Positions 50,209 to 61,400 of a DNA stretch of 64,000 nucleotides are shown here, piece after piece; position 1 is the first letter of the stretch; each line of letters starts with the position of its first letter. The DNA comes from Cloeon dipterum (Eukaryota > Arthropoda > Insecta > Ephemeroptera > Baetidae): NCBI RefSeq assembly GCF_949628265.1, contig NC_088786.1:27301681-27365680 (forward strand), read 5' to 3'. The translations under genes and the position numbers were made by a program. The notes beneath the pieces were generated by a model. The model was not told where the DNA came from and did not search any database. It was given only the letters and a program-made list of their open reading frames with translations.

Positions 50209-53200
50209 AACATTTAATCAAATTAGGGTTGTGTGTTTTAATTGGGCAAATAGCCCACTTCCATTTAGGTCAGAATAAAATTGGGAACATTTCACAATTT
50301 TTAATCTCACAGTGAACAACCATAGACGATGAAACACTCATTGAGACAGGTTACGAAAAGTGCACATCATTTCCACCAACAAAATAATTAACATACACAT
50401 TACGTGAGTTTTGATTTTTTTTTTAATTTCTTTCAAAGCATCTCTTGCTTGCTCCGCTTTCAAATCAGTTATCGGAGAACGTCATAGCAACCTACAAAAA
50501 ATCGAAAGCAACCACGTTTTGTCATCCTAGAGCATGCTCTCTCATATGTAGGTCTTTTGGCAGCTGTTTGAAGCATGGTGCAGCGCGCACGACGAGTAGA
50601 ACCGTCCCGAGGAAAATCTCTGAAATGAGTGACGCACGCATTAGTACACTCGTGCGGAATTTTCTTTCCGCTTCATCACGGGCAAGGGCTTGACAGTTAA
50701 TACTCTTTGTTTATTTTTCTATTATTATTCTACCATTTCCGACAGGTATTTGCAGGCCTGCGCGAGGAAAACCAATCTCGGAAATTAAAATCACATGAGC
50801 GCGCGCGAGTCCATTATTTGTTCTATAGGCGTATAGCTTAAAAAGAGTGTAAAGGCAAATAAACAGAAGCCAGCAGCAGCCGCGTGCTCTGAAAAACACC
50901 TGTGTTTTTCACTTTGATATTTTATTTCTCTGGTTGCCAGTGCATAAGCAAATAACAGCCCTAGGCTGATGTGAAGAGTATTATTTTTGTTTTTTGTTAT
51001 TTCCTCTTTTGTTTTGTCAGCGCCGCACAGCAATTAAAATTTTTCCCCAGCGGAACAACCGTCGATTTCGGTAGCGGTGGCGAGTTTTTTTCCAGCCCAC
51101 CAGCAAACAAACAGCCATATAGCTCCGCTTTTCTCCCTCTGCGCTGTAATATCCCTCGTCTTGGTGGATTGAAATTGTGGGATAGAATGCAAATGCTAAG
51201 ATTTGAGGCCAGGTCCGGAGAAAGCAGGTTCACCACTAATTTCCCATGGGCCAGCTTGATAAAAATGCACGCAATGCGCGCACACACGTATGAAAATATA
51301 TGCGTTTGCTCGCGTGAGGAAATGAATGCACGAGTGAGGTGGCAAAATACAACTCGAGAGCTATATATACCAGACCTGCTCGGCGCAAGCCGAGAAATTG
51401 CCGAACTCACGTAAAAAACCAATCTCGTGGATTTTCCACAGAGTATGAAATTCCAAGCAAAATTCGGGAAAACTCTGAGAGGCACCTTTCTAGCAAGAGC
51501 GCCTGACAAACTCCATTTATGCAACCGGCTTGGCATGTATGCCCGAGGGTTGCATAAGTGTTGATCGGCATCTCCAGCTGACGAGGTGGCAAGTGGGCGA
51601 GCAAAAAGTAGTTTGGTGGTGGAGCAGAGCAGAAGCAGCATCGCTGATGGCAGGTGTCTGCTCAGAGCTGAACGTCACGAAGCTGCAAAATATTCTTGTG
51701 AAATTTCCAAACCGCTCAATGAAATTTATGTGTGACCGCGAACGCTATAAAGCCGAGTTAATAATCCCGCACTTAAGCGATTAGCTGGCCAGTAATAGGT
51801 CGTTTTCCAGAAATTCGGTTAATAGAATGGCGGAATGCGAGGAAGGCGCGCCGGATAATCCAAATGGAATTGCAATCATAAAAACAATTCGAGCCATCGA
51901 TTTATGAACACTCTTTTATGAACACGGCGCCAGCTAGCGCATCGCTCTTACGGCCGCGTAACCCTCGCTCTCGCTGCACAGATGGCCACGTATAGAAAAT
52001 TGATTCCGATTTTCCGCGCCTGGTCGGCGGCGCAATTAGAAAAGCCAAACACGAACTTCATAAGATGCAAATGTGAAAGGGAAAAAAAATTGAAGCGATA
52101 CTCGAAAGTCATTAGAGGTCGGCGGCCGCTTTGTACTCGCTGAAAGGTGAAGCGATGGCCGCGTGCCAGCAAAAAATAACCGGCATCAAGCGGTCCTCAT
52201 TGTCGGCGAGTGGGGACAAGGAATTTTTTCTTAATAACCGCCCTCGTGGTTTGCAGAGGGTGCTATCAATATCATTATCGCCAGACCGACGAGCTGGCAG
52301 ACGACACCTACAAGCCGGGGCCGCTCTCTCAATATAGACGATAAAAATTCGCATCACGAGAGCTGTTATAGACGAAAAATGTCGACGCCAGAGGAAAAGA
52401 GGGTGGCGGCATTCGCGCCTGGACTAAACCAGTGGCTAGGGATGTATCGCATGCGCGAGCGGTCGGCCCCTGTTAACCACCGTGCAAATTGCACGCACGA
52501 GGCGAGCGCGGTAAATTTTTACGACTATTAATGTCCTGAAAGCTGCCGTGTCAAGTTATCAAAAAATATACTCTCCGCTTTGTGCTGTTTGCGCTCTGTC
52601 GGCACTGTGTGCGCGCGGATGAACAATGCCACGAGCAAAAAAAGAACAACACACCAGCTATTTGTGTTTTAGTTATGCCAAGAATTTCCTTCTTGGGTGA
52701 TAAAAGGGGAAAGAGCGTAATGTCAGAAGTGGAATTACTGTCTGAGGAGTGAATATTAAAATTCCATCTTGGCCATCTTGGTTCCCGCGGTGCCGAAATA
52801 GCAATGCCGGCGGCTCATATGTCATGCATTACTTCCACCGTGAGCACCGCCGTCTTTTTTCTCCAAGCAGGCGAACGGAGAGTGAGTGCGAGAGGGCATG
52901 TGTGTGCACCACATGTCGCGTCTCCGTTCGGCTCCATCCTTGATTCCGTGCTCACTACTTTGCATGTGTGCGGGCGAACGGGCGGGCGGGCGGGGAGAAC
53001 TCGAGATGGTCTGGATTTATACCTGGCTAGCCCTGGGCCGGAGGGTGGCCTGGTAGCGGCGCCGCACCCGACGGGGACAACATACGCACAGAATCCGAGC
53101 GAACGCCCTGAAATCAGACAGAAAAGCAGCCATCAATAAAACATAAAAATCCTTTCACAAAAATGAAGTTTTCCTCGCCCTTGCATCGGTGATATAACAC

Positions 53201-53214
53201 ATAACAGGAAATTC

Positions 53215-53220
53215 TTTATT
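53215..53220 (-). terminator. Possible polyadenylation signal for the 53.4 kb small frame
   Basis: Minus-strand AATAAA downstream of the small open frame at 53371-53697. Such hexamers are common in AT-rich DNA, so it matters only if the frame is transcribed. Confidence 0.2.
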
Positions 53221-53370
53221 CGATTATTATTATATTTGTTCATTCTTGCTTGGTCAATATATAGATAAATATTATAACAATAAATTATAGCAGGAAAAGG
53301 CAACATGCTAGCAATTAAATGGTAGCATTGAAGGGAATAATTTTTTCCGAACAGAAAATGCCCTTTTTTA

Positions 53371-53697
53371 TCACCATTTTATCCACTCGAAAGCGACTGC
53401 TTTCTTTGAATTCTTTGTAGCTTTTGCCGGTGAAAAGTTCCACGGCAAATATTTTGCAACCCCCAGCAAGGTGGCTCCGCCCAAGAGAAGGAACATCGCG
53501 CAGACCTTACTTTTTATCATCAGCTTGTTCTTTTTTGCATCCGCGTCTTCTAAATAAGCCGCCGACTGCGAGCTACGCCGTTGTAGTTTGTTTCCAGACC
53601 CTGCTGTCAGGCGGGGTAGCAGATTTCTGTTGACCTGCACTTTTTGCCACTTCAAATCCCACCAGACTGGCCTGGCTCTTTTATATTCCGCGCGCAT
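53371..53697 (-). CDS. Candidate small orphan membrane protein (up to 108 aa)
   Basis: I do not recognise this protein. The open frame starts MRAEYKRARPVWWDL and is basic. It has one hydrophobic segment (VCAMFLLLGGATLLGVAKYL) and ends KKAVAFEWIKW. A TATAAAAG lies at 53685-53678 inside its first codons, so a real transcript using it would start later; in-frame translation would then begin at the internal MIKSKVCAMFLLLGG (49 residues). An AATAAA on the same strand lies at 53220-53215, about 150 bp past the stop, which gives the ensemble a gene-like layout. There is no homology support, and a chance open frame is the main alternative. Confidence 0.25.
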   Translation of the reverse strand: MRAEYKRARPVWWDLKWQKVQVNRNLLPRLTAGSGNKLQRRSSQSAAYLEDADAKKNKLMIKSKVCAMFLLLGGATLLGVAKYLPWNFSPAKATKNSKKAVAFEWIKW

Positions 53698-56600
53698 GTT
53701 GCTCCACTGTGTGTGTGTGTTTTACCCTCTGTTAGACCGCACCCGCGAGCACGACAGTCGATCAAATTTATAAAAAATGCACGAGTGTTACAACTCAACA
53801 AAGGTGGACGTTGTGTATTTGGTTGCAAAAGGCATGACTATATTGCGTTATTGCACCTTTATTTATGAGTGATAGAGGATACATACAAGTACACACATTT
53901 CCTTTGCTCGACGGAGTTTCCGAGGAATATAAATAAATCCACAGCTTCGAGAAGTTTCTTAGAAGCTCTTTTGTTTTGATCTGGATTACATTGAGATATA
54001 AAATAATTATGCGTGTCGTTATTTTTTTTTAGATTATATCAATGATAAGGACAGTGCAGTTCCAAAATCTAAATTGAAAGTAATTTAAATGACATTGATT
54101 ATTAAGCCTGAGAAATTTGAAAATAATTATTATGGAGTTGCAAACAACGTGGAAATTACATCAAAACTTGAATGCCCGCAATTACCCAAAATATAAAAAT
54201 GAGGAAGTGATTTAAAACTAATTCTTGGAGACGAAAAAATTATTCTACCCATTTTTGTTTGAAATCGTTATAGTATACCTTCTTTGGAGCGAATTAGTTA
54301 TTCTAGTATGGTCACAAAGTTCAGAAAGAAACAAATAATTGTTCAACCCTTAAGAAATTAACCGACTGCATTTTCAAAGTAAATAGTTAAAAAATAGGTC
54401 ATACGTCGTGTGTTATAATTGTTTCAAAATGCAAACAGCTGATTATAATGCTGATAAAAAAAACAAATTGCACGTTATGGCGAGTGGGCGAGTGTAATAG
54501 GCATTTCCATCCCTTTGCGTCGTCAGTCGGGATCATGTTCCGGCGCTTTTGAGGTCAGCGTAAAGCACGGCGGAGGTTCATCAAACTCGCCAAGTCGCAG
54601 CCTAACTCAATTCGCACCATATTACCCCGGTGCTGAGAGCGAGATCTCTTTTCTTGGGTGCGAGAGCATCTCCTGCTACACGAGACCCCCTGGGGCCCAT
54701 CAAGCTTGCCAATGCTCCCCCGCAACTTGCCTTCTGCATCTCCAGCTTGGGCTTGACGCACAAGCATCCACATACGCAATGTAATATTTATCGAGCCGCA
54801 CCTGCCAGAATGAGAGAACCAATTTGCCGCGGCGAGAGGCCGCTATTTCTCGCTTGCTACTGGATTTGCATAAATGGCCCTAGGAGAGAATCGGAACGTA
54901 ATTCAAAGATGCGTGTTTGTGCGGAAGCAGCGATTCACCCGCCTAGCTGGCGATAGGGTGTGCGTGTTGGAGGAAATTAGCCTCCATGCGACGCGTGTAC
55001 AAATTCCGAGCTTCGATCTGGGTACCGCGCGCTTTTCACTAAGATGCCACAACAGATTTTGTGCGGAATAAAATTTTCTATCGATTTTGCACCATCCCTG
55101 CTGGAGTGCGTTGCATGTCTCCGTAACCTTGAATGCGCCTTTGTAGCCATTTTTTGTCACATAGATTGATTGATTGCCCTCAAATAAATGACGATATAGT
55201 GTTGGCGTGCCCATGCCCGGCTTTGTCACCGTGCCCATATGAAACGCGCGGGGTCTGGTTAATTTATCACAATAAACTGTATTCCTCAAAATTGCAGCCA
55301 GTTTAAACACCAAAATATTCAAAATTCAAGCTATTTCCCCGATTTTTTAAAGCCACGTGAAATTAAATTTAATTTATATAAAAACCTTTAATTAAATCAT
55401 TTTAAGAAACTTTTTTACTCCTTTTAAACTAGTTGCCTGAAGATATTCTGTGCTAAATTACCGCCAGGGGATGACTAAAAATAACTAGTCTTTGTAAATA
55501 TTTGGTCCTTTAGATTGCTCTCGTTGTTTTGAAAAACAGGAGAATCCCAACCTCCTCTGTTTCTCAACATAAAAACATGTTCAAACGCGGTGCTCTACTT
55601 GTTTCAGCGAGCAGCTCGCTCTCAGCTCTGTTTTGTGACGAGACACAGATTTAAACGGCCACAACTTGTTGAGCGCTATATTTTTAAGAAGGAAGTTCCA
55701 TCGCATTCCCGCAGCATCATCATCAACAGTATAATGGAGTGTCTTTTAAAGAATGCATCATAAAAGCCAGATAAAAAGCTTAAAAAATCCAAATAAAATG
55801 TAATTTACGGTTTATCAGCAACAAGATGTAAAATGTTCCAATAATTGTTATTTTTACTTCAATCAAGACAAGGTCCAAGTTGGATTCTTCTGATCAGATT
55901 TATGATATTTTTTAAATTATGAATGTGAATTTAGTGCTGCTTAACTATCTACTTATGGGTATAACTTTGCAGCAGAATTTAATTAAAATTTTATTCTAAT
56001 TTTACCAACCTCTCTATGCAATTGCAAATTGTGAAACCAATTTCTTCGCAGGTCAAATTACCGTAAATTGCAGTTAATCGAGTTAGTGCAACCCGCTTTT
56101 ATCGAGGGTCGTTAGTGGCGACCATTACCTCCAAGTTACTGCTTATCACCAGACACCGCAGCCACCACCGAGACTCTAATTGGCCGACATTTAAATGCAC
56201 GCGAATGCAAAGTGGTTGTAAGCCGCTAAATCGCGAGTTAAATTACGGTCAAAGCTTATTGCGAGCCGAGTGTTTTGAGTGGCTTTTGCAGCCTGACTAT
56301 GCTCTGTGTTGTTGCAAAAAATATTAAGTACAGCCTTTTGTGCATTTAGGGCAAATTGGGTGTCCGGTTCGGACCAGCACCGGGATGTCCAGGTAAAGTG
56401 CACTCTGCCAACGAGGCGAATGGAGAAATAAAAAGCAGTAGGTTAGGTTGCTCCCTTTCAAAGGTGCACGGGCTGAATGTGCTCGTAAAGTGAGTGACGA
56501 CACACCTGCGACTCTCTCTTTCTCACTAACTGAGCAAACACCGTGTGCCATCGCCGAAATACATTTACACAGCACCCGCCGCCCGCTTTGCGCATTTTTA

Positions 56601-57917
56601 TCACTTACGTTTGACGTAACGCTCTTTTATTGCGTGCGCCAAAGTGGCATTGCCAACTTTTTACGGTCAAACTTGCAATATTTTTAAATAATAAGACCAC
56701 GCATTAAAACGTGCTGTACATTTTTCCCTGAAAGTATGAAGTTTCTGTCAGGTTGCGTTTCACGAAATTCATGCATAGCTACCAGAATGTAATTACAAGA
56801 GACAATTAATATTAAACACTCTTTTAGAGATTAAGTTGTTTTTTGCTATTTGGAACCGGTGACAGATCTTGTTAATTTTACAAACTATCTGATGATAATG
56901 GGTGATACAAAGTTGTGATTTCAATTATTCTGATTTCTGATAGGAAAACAGTATTTTGAGTGGAAAAATATGTTGTTATTTCCTCAGAAATAGTGGGTTT
57001 CTGTCAGGGGCATCCCATTCCGTGTAATTCAAAAGTTGAGAAATAGAAATAAATACATTTTTTAAAATTTCATTCGTGATAGATTAAAAAACTTGAAAAT
57101 TGAATTTGTTTTAAAGACTAACAAGTTTTATTGTCCCTTAATATTTAAAAAAATGAGATGTGACCCTCAATTACGAGTTAAAAAAGTTGTGAAAACGGTT
57201 TATTTGATTTAATATTGCAAAATATGTATATTGTTGAATGTTGAGTAGTATTTATTATTTAGTTTAAATAGACTGTAGTGTGGCGAGTATTGAGAAAAGT
57301 GGTAAATTTTACTTCTATTTTAATCATGAGTGTTAGCGGGTTGTTCAACACTACAAAAATGCCTAATTTCTCCCAAATGTGGTTTGCTGACTTTACACAT
57401 TTTAAATATCTAACGTGTTTCTTTTGAGAAATAAACTATCGAATGGAAATAAACACCTTATATGTTTTGTAATATTGCAATAAGAAATGTTTCCCAAGCT
57501 AAATAGACATGCATACCGAATCAAATAAAGAAATTTGTTTTCTGATAATGCATTGAATTAATTCACAATTAAACATTGATAAATATTTTCTATTTATACA
57601 TTAAAAAGCTTGAAAATAATTCACATATTATGCAAAATGCATAAAATTACGTATTCCTGGGCAATAGTGCAATGAAAGCGAGAAAGCTTAAAGCTTCATC
57701 AGTCCAGAGTCTTATTTTTTAATCTAAAAACAAAGTGGTTACTGGTTAGGCGCTGAGCCACAAAGGGGAGGATGATGCACGACAATAACAGACGAGTTTC
57801 TGCCTGTTTCTTCCCGTTAGCATGCAGCAGAAAACAAAAGATTCCGGATGACTCTCGCACGCTCTTTTGATTGGTGCAGATACTTTCCATAACGTTGTTG
57901 CGGACGCAAACAGACAC

Positions 57918-57956
57918 TATATAAACCCCTTCTGCCTCCTGTGCATCCCTACAGTT
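57918..57956 (+). promoter_or_regulatory. Core promoter candidate: TATA box with spaced initiator
   Basis: TATATAAA at 57918-57925 is followed by an initiator-like ACAGTT, whose +1 A at about 57953 is 33 bp downstream of the TATAAA, close to normal arthropod spacing. No DPE was found. A minimal ATG-TAG start-stop lies just downstream (about 57975). It would drive transcription toward the 58047-58418 open frame. Confidence 0.35.
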
Positions 57957-58046
57957 TGTCCCTATAAGCCCGGAATGTAGGAGCTGAAGCGCGTAATATA
58001 CTTAAGACTTTTTATTCAATTATTTGGTGTCTTTATATTCCACGGA

Positions 58047-58418
58047 ATGTTGTTAACATGTACGTACAATGTTATAGGTTTATTATATTTAATATTTAGC
58101 TGTTTAGCTATGCAGCCCTTACTTGAGCTAACAATTCGTGGGGCTGGTGACTTATTGGTTGTATCAGATCCTATAAGTTGCCTCTGCCCCGCGGCATGTT
58201 GGCATTCAATTTGCAACAGTCTCTATGGTTTCCTCAGCCGGGGTGTCCTGGAAGGAAAGGATCTTCAGATGGTTTATTTTTTAAAAATCACTGGGGTTCC
58301 CTTTCCTTCCTGGGCTTCCGGCAACACTCCACAGCGGAAGGGGCTCTTAATAAGTGGTTTGATATTTTGCATAAATGTATTTACTTATGTTCCGACTTTT
58401 GTGTTACTTTGTTGCTAG
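58047..58418 (+). CDS. Candidate orphan small protein (123 aa), very uncertain
   Basis: I do not recognise it. The first long open frame after the TATA/initiator pair at 57918-57956 begins MLLTCTYNVIGLLYLIFSCL. That start is signal-peptide or anchor-like, and the frame ends in a second hydrophobic run (GLLISGLIFCINVFTYVPTF). The middle is Cys- and Gly-containing (SCLCPAACWHSICNSLYGFL). An overlapping frame (58178-58453) is also open, which weakens the case, as does the lack of a clear AATAAA. It may instead be part of a decayed mobile element spanning about 58080-58800. Confidence 0.18.
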   Translation: MLLTCTYNVIGLLYLIFSCLAMQPLLELTIRGAGDLLVVSDPISCLCPAACWHSICNSLYGFLSRGVLEGKDLQMVYFLKITGVPFPSWASGNTPQRKGLLISGLIFCINVFTYVPTFVLLCC

Positions 58419-61400
58419 CCCTTGGACCAATGTCGAATGAGCTCCCAGTTTGATTTGAATTAAAATCACTGGTGGCCCATTCGCCATTGGTACATGATGG
58501 TGCTATTTTCATTTCACGGGGTGTATTGGAATTTGTGATTTTGATCACTGTTCAGATCAAAATTGTCTACGTCTGCCTTTTTCTGGAGCAGCAGCGTAGA
58601 TGATTTTGTTCTGGATTGTGCATCACTCTCCGACGTTGCGACCTGCTGTCATTCTGGACTCTGGACCATCGTTACAAGACTGGGCCTAGACCGAACTGCC
58701 AAAAGGTTCAGTTTTTAATATCAACCCGCTTGCGTCTGCGTCACATTTTTTAGTGCAGCGTAGGTGGTTTGATATTCAAATTATGAACCGCATCCATCAT
58801 GCAGCAAATTTTTAATGTTTTCGTATATATTATAAGGGTATAAAATTAAAAATGTGAATCTTACGTGCTTCGTTATGTTTCAATGAATCTTATTATGTAG
58901 CGTTACTATATTTACCATAAAATTCTTAAAAAATCAATACTATCCCACGTTTTTCTCCTGTGGGTTTTATTACGAACTTTTCTTTTGTGGGCATCCAAAT
59001 TTCAAGGTGTACTGGTGTTTCTGAACGTGTTCTAGGTTATTGCTCTTTTACGCGTGTCTTACTGCTTGCGCTTTATTGCTACAGACAATTATTTATCTCC
59101 CCGTTCCTGCGTAAAGGAGTGCGATAGAAGGGGGAATGTTTTGGATCTTGGTTTTACGAGCGCTGTGTTTGCTAAGTGCATGTTTCTGTGGTGAATTGTG
59201 AAATGGATTCATCCCGGTCGCATACAACACAAAGGTTTTTACTAATGACCGTGTAGAGAACTGCAAATAGACGCCACAAATGATAAAATTTCAAAATAAT
59301 AATTCCTGTAAGCTTGAGCTAATGAGCTGCGCGTCTCTGGACGTAGGATGCAGCAGTGAAAAAAGTAAATTCACTTGACAATGCATGTGTGTCACTCCTG
59401 GCGGCTGCTGCTGTGGCGCGGTCGATTTTTGCCATTTTTGCTGTGATCATTAATGGCTGGCTGGTGTAATTGTCGTGTGCTTAAAAGGAGTCAAAAACAT
59501 ATGTTTTCATTTTGTACTTGTTTTAATTTTTATTTTAAACTAATCGGATCTAGTTATTCCTTAAAAAATCATTTTCTTCTGCATTTACAAAAGCCATTGG
59601 TTAAAAAGCTTCGTTGTAATTTGTGTTCAATTATACAAATGAGCGGAGAGTGTGCGAGCAAAACCGTAAATAAATCATGCAGCGAGAGAACTTACTTTTT
59701 ACAGCTCCGCTCACGCGCTCGCCTTGGGCGGCGAACACTTTAGCCGCAACTCTAAGCGTGCCGCCCCACGGGACGAGGGGCACATTGCAAGAAAGGCCCA
59801 AATTGCCTACCGGCAGGCCCGAATTCATAAATAAAGAGGCCAGTCGTGTCTCATTTTTGGAACAAGCCGCACTATTACACTTTATTGTTGAGGTTATGAA
59901 TGGCAAAGGCGGGACGAAGCTGCGGTCGTGCCTTAAGTAAGCAAGCTGCTGGCATATTTTCACCCTCGGTGCGCAAATATGACCTGCCAAGACCTCCCAA
60001 CGTGAATAGATCAAAGTTTGCACCTAAGCCGTTTTACGAAACACGTCCGTTGGCTCAGTAATTTTGTAGAAAAGTGTTTAATCTTCATAGAATGGACGTA
60101 AAATTGTTGTTAAAAACACTGCCATCTTGCATTAATAATACTGTTTGTTGGCGCAGTTTTACAAATTTGGAAATTCCTCCTATAAATTAAGCAAGACGAC
60201 ATTCAATTACGCTTATAATCGAGAGATGAAGAGAATTTAATAATTAAAATTCAATAAGCAAAATTACATTTTAATCGTGAAAAAATATTTGCCATTTTTT
60301 CAAAAACAAAGATATGGGCATTTTGCATTTTGTGAAATATTTTATATATGCAATATAATATACATTTCCATTACACCAAAAAGTTAATTTAAATGCCTCT
60401 TCGCGAAATAACATGACTACGCAGTTCGTTTGCACAATCAAAAATGAGTTATACCGTTTACATGGTGGACACGCACACGTCACGTGTAATTTCCAGTTTG
60501 GGTGACTCGACACGGAAATTGCTGTTCGCATTTCCAAATTATCCCACGCAGAAAAATCCTCACCGCCGGTGCCAACACAAAGTGAATTTATTTACGCTTT
60601 ATCATGGCACTAAAAATTCGCATTTCGTACCTATAGTGTAAATGCACACTGGACAAATGAGCAAGGATGCCGATTGATCAGTATTTTGGTCTGCCCGCTT
60701 TCCGTATTGTCGGGCGAATGAAACGCACTATTGTGTTGCGGCCTAACGCGCGGTTGACGTTTCCCGTTTGCCCCGGCGCCCGACGCTCGCATAGAAGGTA
60801 AACAATTTTAGCGAAGCCGATTTTGCAACATTTATTTGCCAATTGGAAAGGCCAATTTAAAGGTCAACCCAATTACTATGTTAGTCTGTCGAGGCAAAAA
60901 CCAATATGAATCTGCATGATTAATGATGTAATTTGCCACGGGCTTGAAACTGCACGTCGTTTAGTGTCACCTGCATATCTCTTAATGTGTGAATCTATAA
61001 TACGCTGCCAGGAAGAAAAGCTACATTTTTCGGGGACTGCCGCATCCACCGTGGTTAACTCATTCATCTGACAGGGAACACACGCTCACTCCAATAAATT
61101 GCCGGCTCATAAATAATGCAAAAAATGGAGATGCCGCGGCACAGTTCTGATGGGAAACGTTCCCCGACTATGCACGTAAAAAATGTGTTTTGCGCACGGC
61201 GAGATTGATTTATCAGTGGTGGCAGCAGCAGAACAGAGAGCTTTCCTTTTTTCCTCCTCGTTCGCCGCGCAGCGACCTCAGAATAAACTTTCATTGAATA
61301 TATAAGATAAGGAACAATTTAATATCGCTCGGTTCACGTCGTGAATGCATTATATTGTGCGGGAAAGAGGTCACCGTTTTTTGCCCAGCTCTTCCGCAGC

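Noticed and set aside
51363..51370. TATATATA as a promoter
   Set aside because: No initiator at the right distance and no gene-like sequence downstream.
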